A DNA stretch of 64,000 nucleotides from Lachnospiraceae bacterium (GTDB lineage: Bacteria; Bacillota; Clostridia; Lachnospirales; Lachnospiraceae), in contig CAJTIR010000006.1 in assembly GCA_910576385.1 (NCBI GenBank), positions 1 to 64,000 on the forward strand. Reading direction: 5' to 3'. A model generated the notes under the pieces. That model saw only the letters and a list, made by a program, of their open reading frames with translations, did not search any database and was not told where the DNA came from. The position numbers and the translations under genes were made by a program. This document shows, piece after piece, positions 52,532-61,581 of this stretch; the stretch's first letter is position 1; the number at the start of each line of letters is the position of its first letter.

Positions 52532-53794
52532 ATGGCACAGATTGCAGATATTATTAAATATGAGGGAGATAACAGTACTTTTATATGGAAGCATCCCAGC
52601 GAAGATTTTAATATGTTTTCTCAATTGATTGTACATGAATCTCAGGAAGCGATCTTTTTTCGGGATGGTCAGGCGTTAGATTTATTTCCAGCAGGCAGAT
52701 ATACGCTGGACAGTCAGAATATTCCACTGTTGGGCAGGCTCTTAAACCGCCTGACAGGGGATCAATCGCCGTTTCATTGTGAGGTTTATTTTATCAATAA
52801 AACAGAGCAGATGGCTCTGAAGTGGGGAACAGACAGCAAAGTCCAGTACATAGAACCAACTTATGGTTTTCCAATTTCAATTGGCGCGTGCGGGGAAATG
52901 AGTTTGCGTGTGGCAGATTCTAAAGAGCTGTTGCTGAAGCTGGTGGGGACAGAGCATACATTGGGACAGCAACAGTTAATAAATCATTTTCGGGCCTTTT
53001 TGATGACGCGGGTGAAAACTTATATCGCTCGGTTTATGAAGGAGAATGCTGTCAGTATTTTTGAGATTGATGAAAACCTGACAGAGTTTTCTGAGGAATT
53101 AAAGAAAATGCTGACCGGAGATTTTGCAGATTATGGCATTTCTCTGGAACGCTTTTTTGTGACGGCGATTTTGAAGCCAGATGGAGACGTCCAATATGAA
53201 AAATTCAAAGAACTGCATTTTCGCCAGTATTCTGAGGTGGCTGAGGCCAAGCTGCGTCAGCAGGTGGGGATTATTGACCAGCAGACGCAGGCACAGCAGA
53301 TGGTGATTGAATCTCAGGCAATGGCCACAAAGCGGGCTCAGGAAGGTTATACATACCAGCAGGAGCGAGGATTTGATGTGGCTTCAGAGGTAGCACAGAA
53401 TCAGGCGGCAGGCCAGTTTACCAATTTGGGACTAGGAGTTGGAACTATGGCAGGCGTTGGCGGTGCAGTGGGCGGCATGGTTGGCAATATGATGGGCAAT
53501 GTTCTTAATCCTGCAGATCAGGTGTCTGAGCCGCCGGTTTATGCAGCAATGCCGTGTGTCAATTGTGGAAAACCACTTCCAAAACAGGCAAAATTTTGTC
53601 TGGAATGTGGCGCGAAGGTAGAAAATCATAATGATCAGGAAATGACTTGTTCTGTCTGCGGCAAGGTCACTGTGAAAGGAAAGTACTGTGTAGAATGTGG
53701 GGCTCTACTTGTTTCTCAGTGTCCAGAATGCAGCGCACAGCTTCCAAACGGTGCAAAATTCTGTTTACAATGTGGCCATAAAATAGAAGTTTAG
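52532..53794 (+). CDS. SPFH-domain protein with three C-terminal zinc ribbons
   Basis: A 420-residue protein of the YdjI/virion-core-protein SPFH type. The SPFH domain covers about 30-250 (EAIFFRDGQALDLFPAGRYTLDSQNIPLLG). A coiled coil of Gln/Ala repeats (about 240-290) and a Gly/Met-rich stretch (about 295-325) follow. Three zinc ribbons start at Cys342: CVNCG/CLECG, CSVCG/CVECG, CPECS/CLQCG. In Bacillus the related YdjI-YdjO group joins membrane stress responses. It has no signal peptide. AGGAGG precedes ATG 52532. The next gene, 69 bases on, encodes a zinc-ribbon/TIR membrane protein, suggesting a joint membrane-linked function. Confidence 0.85.
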   Translation: MAQIADIIKYEGDNSTFIWKHPSEDFNMFSQLIVHESQEAIFFRDGQALDLFPAGRYTLDSQNIPLLGRLLNRLTGDQSPFHCEVYFINKTEQMALKWGTDSKVQYIEPTYGFPISIGACGEMSLRVADSKELLLKLVGTEHTLGQQQLINHFRAFLMTRVKTYIARFMKENAVSIFEIDENLTEFSEELKKMLTGDFADYGISLERFFVTAILKPDGDVQYEKFKELHFRQYSEVAEAKLRQQVGIIDQQTQAQQMVIESQAMATKRAQEGYTYQQERGFDVASEVAQNQAAGQFTNLGLGVGTMAGVGGAVGGMVGNMMGNVLNPADQVSEPPVYAAMPCVNCGKPLPKQAKFCLECGAKVENHNDQEMTCSVCGKVTVKGKYCVECGALLVSQCPECSAQLPNGAKFCLQCGHKIEV

Positions 53795-53863
53795 TGTCTT
53801 CCTAATATATAGACGAGTGAATTGGGAGACGAAAGACAGGCCAAAGGAAAAGGGGAAAGAAGT

Positions 53864-56380
53864 ATGCTGATGTTTAAGTGCAAAATGTGCGGCGGCACAT
53901 TGTCGATTCAGCCTGGAATGACAGTGGCAGAATGTGAGTATTGCGGCACCAAACAGACGCTGCCCAGACTGGACGATGATAAGAAAAAGAATCTCTATGA
54001 TCGGGCAAATCATTTTCGGAGAAATAATGAATTTGACAAGGCAATGGCGATCTATGAACAGATTCTCAATGAAGATACGACGGATGCAGAGGCTTACTGG
54101 TCATTGGTGCTGGGGCGTTACGGAATTGAATATGTGGAGGATCCTGCCACTCATAGACGGGTGCCTACGGTAAACCGTGCCCAATATACTTCTGTATTTG
54201 CAGATGAAAACTATAAGGCGGCGCTGCAGTATGCAGACAGCTATCAGCGCAGTGTGTATGAAGCAGAGGCCAGGACGATTGATGAGATTCAAAGAGGAAT
54301 TTTAAATATTTCGCAACAGGAAGAGCCTTTTGATGTATTTATCTGTTATAAAGAGAATGACCAGCTTGGACATAGAACACCGGATTCTGTTCTTGCTAAT
54401 GATCTCTATCACGAGTTGACCGAAGAGGGGCTTAAAGTTTTTTTTGCCAGAATTACCTTAGAAAATAAGTTGGGCTCTGCCTATGAGCCATATATTTTTG
54501 CGGCGCTTAACTCGGCAAAGGTTATGGTGGTACTGGGCACAAAGCGGGAATATTTTAATGCAGTATGGGTAAAAAATGAATGGTCAAGATTCCTGTCTTT
54601 GATTCAGAGCGGGGCAGATAAGATCCTGATTCCTGCTTATAAGGATATGGATCCCTATGATCTGCCAGAAGAGTTTTCACATTTGCAGGCACAGGATATG
54701 TCACAGCTTGGATTTTTGCAAGATTTAATACGGGGAATCAAGAAGATCTTGGAGGTTGACAAAAGAGAGCAGCAACCGCAGGCGGTTTTACCAGCCACAG
54801 GTACGACAGCGATTACACCGCTGTTAAAGCGTGTGTTTTTATTTTTGGAGGATAGAGACTGGGCGAGCGCCGATGAATATTGTGAAAAAGTGCTGGATAT
54901 GGATCCAGAGAATGGTCAGGCTTATCTGGGAAAGCTGATGGCAGAGCTGCATGTTTCCCATCAGGAGGATTTGGCAAATTGTGATAAGTCCTTTAAAAAC
55001 TGTAATCACTATCAGAAAATTTTGAGATTTGCAGATCCGCAGCTAAAGGAGACCGTAGAGGGGTATCTGTCTCAGATTCTAGAACGAAAGGAGAATGCCC
55101 GAAGGAAAAAGATTTATCAGAAGGCAAATGATAGGGAAAAGCAGGCTTCAAAGGAAAGTGAATACAGGGAAATAGCACAGATATTTCAGGATATCTCCGG
55201 TTATGCTGATGCAGACACAAGAGCGCAGCAGTGCCTGGCAAAAGCAGAACAGGCTTACAAGGAGGAGCGATATCAGGAAGGCTGTGAAATAATGGAAGAA
55301 TACCATGCGTATATAACAAAAAATGGGTATAGTTGTTATGATCAGCAGCCGCTTATGATGATAGAAGATGCCATAAAGATTTTTATTGAAATTCCAGATT
55401 GGAAAGATGTTAGTGAGAAGAAATTATACTGTGAGAATGAAATTGAGGAGATCAAACGCAAACAGGAAGAAGATCGAGCAGAGCGGGAACGTTGGAAAAG
55501 GATGAGGGAGCTTGCAGCTCAGAAGCAGAAGAGGAATCGCAAAATTTGCAGGATTATCATAGCAGCGTTTGTTGCAGTTGCGCTTGCAGGCACAATTTTT
55601 TATTATAAGGTAGCTGTGCCAGAACAGAAATATCAGCAGGCGATGAAAGCTATGGAAGAAGAAGACTACTGGGAGGCCTGTTGGCTGTTGGAAGAGATCA
55701 AGGACTATAAGGATAGTGCGGAGAAATTCAAGATTGCAGACCAAAAAGAGGAAGCACGGATGAATGTGGAACGCTATAAGATGATTCTTTCGGCGAAAAT
55801 AGGGGATTCTGTGTCATTTGGAAGGTATGAACAGGATAATAATTTGGATAATGGGAAAGAAGGAATTGAATGGCGGGTACTTGATAAGAAAAAAGATAAA
55901 GTTCTTCTGATTAGCCAATATTGTCTGGACAAGCAGCCATATCATACAAAAGATAAGGCTGTTGAGTGGAAGAAGTCTTCGATCCGAAAATGGCTCAATG
56001 AAACTTTTTTTAAGGAGGCATTTAGCGAGGATCAACAAAATAAGATACTTTCCATGAAAGTGAAAAACCCTCGTGACCGCAAATTTGGAACGAAAAAAGG
56101 AGAGACTACGAAAGATCATATATTTTTACTCAGTGTAAAAGAAGCTGAAAAATATTTTGATAAATCCAAAGACAGAAAGACAGATGGAACGATTTATCTC
56201 GATATAAATTATGTAGGCGATGATACCATAGATCAATGGTTACTGAGAACGGTCAGAAAAAATAAGAAACAGGCGGCGCGTGTTTTTAAGAACGGCAATA
56301 TAGATTACAGTGGTGTTTCGACTACGAAAAGTTATGGCATCCGCCCAGCACTCTGGATAGATTTAGAAAAGTTAAAGTAA
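53864..56380 (+). CDS. Zinc-ribbon/TPR/TIR/transmembrane/DUF6273 protein
   Basis: An 838-residue multidomain protein. An N-terminal zinc ribbon (CKMCGG...CEYCGT, about 4-30) is followed by TPR-like helices (about 40-150), a TIR domain (about 154-290; FDVFICYKEND, then YEPYIFAAL with Glu208 as candidate catalytic residue, VKNEWSRF), TPR-like and coiled-coil helices (about 310-560), one membrane segment (about 562-584) and a C-terminal DUF6273 domain (about 640-838; WRVLDKKKDKVLLIS, IRKWLN, YGIRPALWIDL). TIR domains in bacteria often degrade NAD or sense a partner. Paired here with an SPFH protein. The start ATG 53864 follows GGGGAAAG; ATG 53870 is possible. Topology: TIR inside, DUF6273 probably outside. 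Confidence 0.88.
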   Translation: MLMFKCKMCGGTLSIQPGMTVAECEYCGTKQTLPRLDDDKKKNLYDRANHFRRNNEFDKAMAIYEQILNEDTTDAEAYWSLVLGRYGIEYVEDPATHRRVPTVNRAQYTSVFADENYKAALQYADSYQRSVYEAEARTIDEIQRGILNISQQEEPFDVFICYKENDQLGHRTPDSVLANDLYHELTEEGLKVFFARITLENKLGSAYEPYIFAALNSAKVMVVLGTKREYFNAVWVKNEWSRFLSLIQSGADKILIPAYKDMDPYDLPEEFSHLQAQDMSQLGFLQDLIRGIKKILEVDKREQQPQAVLPATGTTAITPLLKRVFLFLEDRDWASADEYCEKVLDMDPENGQAYLGKLMAELHVSHQEDLANCDKSFKNCNHYQKILRFADPQLKETVEGYLSQILERKENARRKKIYQKANDREKQASKESEYREIAQIFQDISGYADADTRAQQCLAKAEQAYKEERYQEGCEIMEEYHAYITKNGYSCYDQQPLMMIEDAIKIFIEIPDWKDVSEKKLYCENEIEEIKRKQEEDRAERERWKRMRELAAQKQKRNRKICRIIIAAFVAVALAGTIFYYKVAVPEQKYQQAMKAMEEEDYWEACWLLEEIKDYKDSAEKFKIADQKEEARMNVERYKMILSAKIGDSVSFGRYEQDNNLDNGKEGIEWRVLDKKKDKVLLISQYCLDKQPYHTKDKAVEWKKSSIRKWLNETFFKEAFSEDQQNKILSMKVKNPRDRKFGTKKGETTKDHIFLLSVKEAEKYFDKSKDRKTDGTIYLDINYVGDDTIDQWLLRTVRKNKKQAARVFKNGNIDYSGVSTTKSYGIRPALWIDLEKLK

Positions 56381-56420
56381 ATATTAATTCAAAATATATC
56401 AGATTGGATATGATTTGGTT

Positions 56421-56463
56421 AAAAACCCTTCTCAGAGCAGAATTGCTCTGAGAAGGGTTTTTA
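56421..56463 (+). terminator. Strong terminator after the TIR gene
   Basis: AAAAACCCTTCTCAGAGCA at 56421-56439 is the exact complement of 56444-56462, giving a 19-pair stem ending in T residues. Confidence 0.9.
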
Positions 56464-56654
56464 AGTTTCCATTGAAGTAAAACAGCAAGTTGTCTCGTTA
56501 TATTAAATGGTGGATAATTTCTACCATAATAAGTAAAATATTACAAAATCGTAAGAAAATCTTTTGTTTTTTGCAAGAAAGATGAAAGAATGGAAGGTTA
56601 TACTATCCTCAAGGAAATGCCTATCAAAGAAATGAATACGAAAGGAGAAGAGAC

Positions 56655-57164
56655 ATGAGTATTGAGATGATTAGCGGATATTTTGAAAATTATGGGGCAA
56701 TTGCTGTTTTTGTGATTGTGCTGCTGGAATATTTAAATTTACCTGGATTTCCAGCAGGAGTTATTATGCCGCTTGCTGGAATATGGGCTGCAAATGGGAA
56801 ATTAAGTTTTCTTTTAACAATGATTGTGTCGGTTTCGGCAGGATTGTTGGGAAGCTGGATATTATATTTCTTTGGGCGGTTCGGAGGTAAAGTTTTTTTA
56901 AATGCCTATGTCAAGAAGTTTCCTAAGCAGCAGCAAGCTATTGACCGTAACTTTGAGATGATACGGCAAAAGGGCTGTGTGGGGATTTTTATCAGTAAAT
57001 TGATTCCTGTGGTGAGAACCTTGATTTCCATTCCGGCTGGTGTGCTGCGAATTGATTTTCTAAAGTATACCATCAGTTCTGCTTTGGGAATCTGTGTATG
57101 GAACTTTTTCTTTGTGGGAGCTGGATATCTGATGGGGGAAAAAGTGTTTGAGTTATTAGGGTAA
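56655..57164 (+). CDS. DedA-family membrane protein
   Basis: A 169-residue DedA/SNARE-associated family protein with about four to five membrane segments. The family patterns are LLEYLNLPGFPAGVIMPLAG near the N-terminus and the Gly/Arg motif FISKLIPVVRTLISIPAG. DedA proteins move or flip lipids such as polyprenyl phosphate and help keep membrane potential. It is 19 bases upstream of a GT4 glycosyltransferase that acts on lipid-linked substrates in related bacteria, so a lipid link is plausible. AAAGGAG precedes ATG 56655. Confidence 0.93.
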   Translation: MSIEMISGYFENYGAIAVFVIVLLEYLNLPGFPAGVIMPLAGIWAANGKLSFLLTMIVSVSAGLLGSWILYFFGRFGGKVFLNAYVKKFPKQQQAIDRNFEMIRQKGCVGIFISKLIPVVRTLISIPAGVLRIDFLKYTISSALGICVWNFFFVGAGYLMGEKVFELLG

Positions 57165-57183
57165 GGAGAAGAGGAGGCTGCTT

Positions 57184-58446
57184 ATGAGAATTGCAATGAT
57201 GACTAATAATTATAAACCGGTAGTTGGCGGCGTGCCGATTGCCGTTGAGCGGCTGGCAGAGGGGCTGCGGGAGCGAGGACATGAGGTATACATATTTGCA
57301 CCACAGTTTGAGGGCTATGAACAGGAGGAGACTTTTGTGATACGTTACCATGCATTCCACAAGAAGGCGGGCGGCTATGTGCCTCTGATGAAACCTGTAG
57401 ATTTGGAGATGGAACGGACATTCGAAAAGTTAAATTTTGATATTATTCATGTACATCATCCAGTATTAATTGGATGGCGTGCACTTTATCTCGGAAAAAA
57501 GTATCATGTTCCAGTAGTTTTTACATATCATACACAATATGAACAATATCTGCATTACTGGAAGCCTTATCGTTGGTTGAAGGAACGTGGCAACAGTCTG
57601 GATGATAAGCTGGTGGATTTCATTGAAAATCAACTTGTGTTGGCGGTGATTCGAAGGTTTACTGAGAAATGCAGTCTGGTGTTTGTGCCTACAAATCAGA
57701 TACAGACTATGTTAAAAGAGAGAGAATGGGAGGTTAATACCACAGTGATGCCCACTGGCCTGCCAGAAAAAGCTTATTTGAATTATGTTTTAATGCATTC
57801 GGAAGAAAAATGGAATAAAGAGGCGATCAGAAATTTATATGGAAATGGGAAAAAATATCTTTTATGTACAGCGTCAAGGCTTTCAGCGGAAAAAAATCTT
57901 AAATTTTTATTTCGGTCTCTTGCGATGTTGAAGGAGAAGATGGGGGATAGGTTTCAGTTTTTAGTGATTGGCGATGGACCTCAGCGCCAGGAGCTTGAGG
58001 AGGAGGTAAGACAGATGGGACTTGAAAGTAATGTAACTTTTATGGGTATAGTGCCCAATGAGCAGATTGCAACTTTTCACTGTGCAAGTGATTTGTTCTT
58101 GTTTGCCTCTAAGTCAGAGACACAGGGGATTGTATTGTTAGAGGCGATGGCAGGAGGAAGTCCGGTTATAGCAGTGCAGGCGGCAGGTGTCAGTGATGTT
58201 GTGCAGGATGGCAGAAATGGTTTTCTTTCTTTAGAATTGGAAGAAGTATTTGCGTGTTTGACAGAACATCTGCTGTTAGACACGAAACTCTATCAGAGAT
58301 TGTCAGAAGGAGCAATGGAGACTGCAGAACATTATCGAAATAGTTCCATTGCCTGGATTGCTGAATGTAATTATGAGAGGGTTTTATCCCATCAAAGAAC
58401 GCTACCACTTTTACAAGTGATGAGTAAAACAAATTTATATCAGTAG
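57184..58446 (+). CDS. GT4-family glycosyltransferase
   Basis: A 420-residue GT-B enzyme. The N-terminal acceptor domain starts RIAMMTNNYKPVVGGVPIAVERL and has IIHVHHP and FTYHTQYEQY; the C-terminal donor domain has SRLSAEKNL, VIGDGPQR and the E-x7-E-like motif SKSETQGIVLLEAMA. It resembles diacylglycerol glucosyltransferases that make glycolipid anchors. AGGAGG precedes ATG 57184. It probably forms an operon with the DedA gene. The exact acceptor is not shown. Confidence 0.9.
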   Translation: MRIAMMTNNYKPVVGGVPIAVERLAEGLRERGHEVYIFAPQFEGYEQEETFVIRYHAFHKKAGGYVPLMKPVDLEMERTFEKLNFDIIHVHHPVLIGWRALYLGKKYHVPVVFTYHTQYEQYLHYWKPYRWLKERGNSLDDKLVDFIENQLVLAVIRRFTEKCSLVFVPTNQIQTMLKEREWEVNTTVMPTGLPEKAYLNYVLMHSEEKWNKEAIRNLYGNGKKYLLCTASRLSAEKNLKFLFRSLAMLKEKMGDRFQFLVIGDGPQRQELEEEVRQMGLESNVTFMGIVPNEQIATFHCASDLFLFASKSETQGIVLLEAMAGGSPVIAVQAAGVSDVVQDGRNGFLSLELEEVFACLTEHLLLDTKLYQRLSEGAMETAEHYRNSSIAWIAECNYERVLSHQRTLPLLQVMSKTNLYQ

Positions 58447-58472
58447 AAGTAGGTCTACTGATATAAATTTGT

Positions 58473-59801
58473 TTACAGTGGGTGGGTAACTATCTGTCGG
58501 CGGTATTCTCTTTTCATACTGTAGTCGCCTTTGGCCGTCAGTCCCAGACGATACAAATCAGCAGCACGCAGATCAATTTCCCAAAGTTTCTGTCCCTGTG
58601 TAGAGAGCAGTGTCCGCGCTTTTTTGGGATCAGTAAGAATCGGAAGTTTGCTATGTGATTTTAGTGTAGAGAGCAGCGGGCCGGCCGTTTTGCGAAATCC
58701 TAAAATACGCAGATAAGAGGGCACAGGGAATGTCTGGTAGTCTGACTGTTTAATGTCTAACAACATGTGAAGACACAGGCGGTTTATTCTGGTATGAGTG
58801 ATATTTTTTGTTTTTATACGTTGGCAAAATTCGCTCCAATTTGTAAAATACTCTCGTTCGCGAAGCAGACGGCGAGCCAAGGCGGGAGAGCTGTCACCCC
58901 AGGCTGCAAGGAGATCGACATCGCCCAAGAGCAGTTCATAGTGGAGTAGTGTGGAAAAGTCATCCTCAAACAGAAATGGATGAGGATATTCTTTTAAAAT
59001 TTTATAAGAATCCAAGGGCATGGCAGTTTTTAGTAAGTCAGCAGAAGTACAGGAAGGATCTAAATAATTGTCAGAATCGTTTGGGGTGTTTTTCTGATAA
59101 GGCTCTCCTTTTAGATAGGTGCGAATGGCAGAAGCCGAGCAAAAATCTTCTGTGATTGTGGTGTCATGATAACCATTGCCTTGTCGCAAAATGGGAATCG
59201 GTATCAGGCCGGAGACAGTGGTGTTCAGGGCTTTTAAGTATTCCAGAGCGAGGATATTGTTGGGACTGGCGAGGATTTCTTGCAAATTGTTGTCAGAGGT
59301 GTTGAAAAAACAATCTGCGTTTTCAGAGAGGGGCGAGGGGTGCGATAACAGATAAGTTTCCAGCGCCTTGGCGCGGGCAGCCGGAAAGGAATTGCCTGTC
59401 TTTAATTCTCTGTGCAGTGCTTCTCGATAAGGTTCTGGTTGTAAACAGAGGAGGTTCGCAAGTTCTGAAAGAATCCTGATATTGTCAGTTTCAGCTCCAA
59501 AGCCCAGATGAGTGACAATGCCAGTGCTGTTTAGCAGAGAAACACCGCCGCGGGCAAAAGTTTCCGCGCTGGCAGTTGCAAAGAGAGTGGGAAGTTCCAG
59601 CACCAGATCAGCGCCGCAGTGCAAGGCCATCTCTGTGCGGCTGTATTTATCCATCAGAGCAGGCGCTCCCCGCTGTACAAAATTTCCACTCATGGCAATG
59701 ATCACATAATCTGCATGGCAGATTTTTTTTAATGTTTCAATCTGATAGGCATGTCCCCGATGGAAAGGGTTGTATTCAGCGATAATTCCGATAATATTCA
59801 T
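58473..59801 (-). CDS. tmcAL: tRNA(Met) cytidine acetate ligase
   Basis: A 442-residue protein of the YlbM/TmcAL family. The nucleotidyltransferase fold has GIIAEYNPFHRGHAYQI with its HxGH motif, SGNFVQRGAPALMDKYSRTEMAL and FGAETDN; it also has DFCSASAIR, the ISTRS-like counterpart. It activates acetate with ATP to form acetylcytidine at the wobble position of elongator tRNA(Met). It is convergent with the glycosyltransferase gene. GGAGCG lies before the ATG at 59801. An acetate kinase gene is 2 kb downstream, though no functional link is implied. Confidence 0.93.
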   Translation of the reverse strand: MNIIGIIAEYNPFHRGHAYQIETLKKICHADYVIIAMSGNFVQRGAPALMDKYSRTEMALHCGADLVLELPTLFATASAETFARGGVSLLNSTGIVTHLGFGAETDNIRILSELANLLCLQPEPYREALHRELKTGNSFPAARAKALETYLLSHPSPLSENADCFFNTSDNNLQEILASPNNILALEYLKALNTTVSGLIPIPILRQGNGYHDTTITEDFCSASAIRTYLKGEPYQKNTPNDSDNYLDPSCTSADLLKTAMPLDSYKILKEYPHPFLFEDDFSTLLHYELLLGDVDLLAAWGDSSPALARRLLREREYFTNWSEFCQRIKTKNITHTRINRLCLHMLLDIKQSDYQTFPVPSYLRILGFRKTAGPLLSTLKSHSKLPILTDPKKARTLLSTQGQKLWEIDLRAADLYRLGLTAKGDYSMKREYRRQIVTHPL

Positions 59802-59898
59802 AGGCGCTCCTTCTGTTTTTGGTGATTAAAAATAATGAACAAATTTTTTCGGTTTATGACCACTGCCGAAAAAAATTTTACGGTGTGTATTATTTGAT

Positions 59899-60216
59899 TT
59901 ATGACAGATTTATTTTTTCCTTTTCTGCTTGAAATAGAAGGGCTAAGTTTGTTTCATTGTGCTTTTTACACAGTACAATTTCAGATTCAATAACTTCAAG
60001 CATTTCAGTTTTGCTAATAAAGTCGGTAAATCTTTCTCCCGCTTGAATCCCCTCAATAAAATGAATTTCGCGGCAGTATTGCCCATTTGTTAGTTTATAC
60101 CATATTCGCGTTTCAAGAGGTCCAAAGCATAAATGCTTGACGATGGATTGTTTTCCATTGGCATTATATTTTGTATCTGGTGCATTATGCAACCAGTCCC
60201 CAACCCAAAAGCCCAT
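59899..60216 (-). CDS. Small hypothetical protein
   Basis: A 105-residue protein with no recognised family. It starts MGFWVGDWLHNAPDTKYNANGK and contains RIWYKLTNGQYCREIHFI and a Glu-rich C-terminal helix. The start is the second ATG (60216), since GGAGGC sits between it and the first ATG at 60231. It stands alone. The 268 bases upstream hold an inverted repeat (ATTACTCCGGCGGTTAAA at about 60254 with TTTAACCGCTGGAGTAAT at about 60324) but no gene. Confidence 0.6.
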   Translation of the reverse strand: MGFWVGDWLHNAPDTKYNANGKQSIVKHLCFGPLETRIWYKLTNGQYCREIHFIEGIQAGERFTDFISKTEMLEVIESEIVLCKKHNETNLALLFQAEKEKINLS

Positions 60217-60499
60217 TAAATCCGCCTCCATTAAAGTTTTTCAAGAAGTATTATATTACTCCGGCGGTTAAATATCAACGTTTTTACTTGCCTTATTTCC
60301 ATCTGCAGCGTTGAAATCAATCGTTTAACCGCTGGAGTAATAGCAAATAGGAATTATATTTTCCATAAATTTATTTTGTAAGTGATATTCTTGCAGGTAC
60401 TCTCAATAAAAGTTATAATATAGGTGTAGTGTGATAAGTAAGCTAAATGTAATTAGTAGATAGATTTTGTGTTAAAACTTTATATAAGAGGAGGAACTT

Positions 60500-60698
60500 A
60501 TGGTAAGAGAAGTCAAGAAAGAAGATTTAGAACAAATATTAAATTTATATTTGTGTTTACATGAAGAATCTATTCCAGAACAATCGGAGTATCTGTCCAA
60601 CACATGGAAGCAGGAAAAAGGAAACCTTGGATTTTTATAGATACGCAGGATACAGCTGTACAGATAAGAAAGAATTTATTCAGTGGCTGAATATATGA
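60500..60698 (+). pseudogene. GNAT acetyltransferase remnant with large internal deletion
   Basis: ATG 60500 (GAGGAGG upstream) reads MVREVKKEDLEQILNLYL and stops at 60638. In another frame the sequence continues FYRYAGYSCTDKKEFIQWL to a stop at 60696, which is like the C-terminal end of a GNAT enzyme. The acetyl-CoA binding middle is missing, so the gene has been deleted internally and frameshifted. The promoter and ribosome binding site look intact, so a 46-residue product may still be made. The following 211 bases are AT-rich and hold no gene. Confidence 0.7.
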
Positions 60699-60909
60699 GA
60701 AAAATTAAATTTAATTCTGTTTTAATATTATTTATTGGTGCTTGCAGTAAAGATGTAATTATTTTATAATGCAATAAAAATAAATATTTATCTCTATTTT
60801 AAATAAATTTGAAAGGTCTGAATTGCTATTCTATAGGATTCGGATTTAAAACATTAAGATTTTGTAACCAATATCTTGAAACAAAATTGAGAGGAAAGGA
60901 AGCTTAGAT

Positions 60910-61398
60910 ATGGTAATCATAAGAGAATACATAATAAAAGATATTCCTGCTATGATTGATATTTGGAATCAGGTAGTGGAGGAAGGGATTGCATTTCCGC
61001 AGGAGGAAATGCTGACAGAGGCAGAGGGGGCAGAGTTTTTTGCGGCTCAGAGTTATTGTGGTGTGGCCCAGGACAAGGACACAGGGGAAATTTTGGGATT
61101 GTATATTCTGCATCCAAATAATGTGGGCAGATGCGGGCATATTTGCAATGCCAGCTATGCAGTATCGGTAAAGAAGCGAGGGCAGCATATTGGAGAAAAG
61201 CTGGTATTAGACTGCATTCAGCAGGCACATGCAATTGGTTTTCGGATTTTGCAGTTTAATGCTGTGGTGGCCTCAAATGCATCTGCAAGGCATTTGTATG
61301 AAAAAATAGGCTTTCGGCAGTTGGGGACAATTCCAGGGGGTTTTCGATTAAAGAGTGGAGAATATGAGGATATCTGTCCTTATTATATGGAAGTGTGA
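60910..61398 (+). CDS. GNAT-family N-acetyltransferase
   Basis: A 162-residue acetyltransferase with the GNAT core: VSVKKRGQHIGEKLVLDC contains the R-x-x-G-x-G-like acetyl-CoA loop (here RGQHIG), followed by LQFNAVVASNASARHLYEKIGFRQLG, the usual C-terminal signature. The substrate is unknown. AAAGGAAG precedes ATG 60910. It is directly before ackA but separated by a degenerate MITE end and the ackA promoter. Confidence 0.9.
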   Translation: MVIIREYIIKDIPAMIDIWNQVVEEGIAFPQEEMLTEAEGAEFFAAQSYCGVAQDKDTGEILGLYILHPNNVGRCGHICNASYAVSVKKRGQHIGEKLVLDCIQQAHAIGFRILQFNAVVASNASARHLYEKIGFRQLGTIPGGFRLKSGEYEDICPYYMEV

Positions 61399-61458
61399 GG
61401 CCAGCAATACAGAGCTATGAAGTAGGAAACATAAATTTGGCATTCTATTGACAAGTAA

Positions 61459-61480
61459 TTACAAAATGAAGAAACTCAAA
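61459..61480. mobile_element. Degenerate solitary MITE end
   Basis: TTACAAAATGAAGAAACTCAAA differs at two positions from the right end of the MITE copies (GGG to GAA). No partner end or internal part is present on the left, so it is a relic of a fourth copy or a solo end. It lies 37 bases before the ackA promoter. Confidence 0.55.
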
Positions 61481-61493
61481 TATAAAAATCCTC

Positions 61494-61522
61494 TTGTATA
61501 CAAAAAAAGATTGGTTTATAAT
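61494..61522 (+). promoter_or_regulatory. Promoter of ackA
   Basis: TTGTAT at 61494-61499 and TATAAT at 61517-61522, 17 bases apart, about 60 bases before the ackA start. Confidence 0.55.
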
Positions 61523-61581
61523 GGATAAAAAGATTGCGAAATCCGGTTAGGAAGAGCACGGGAAAGGAGAAAGAAAAAGAA

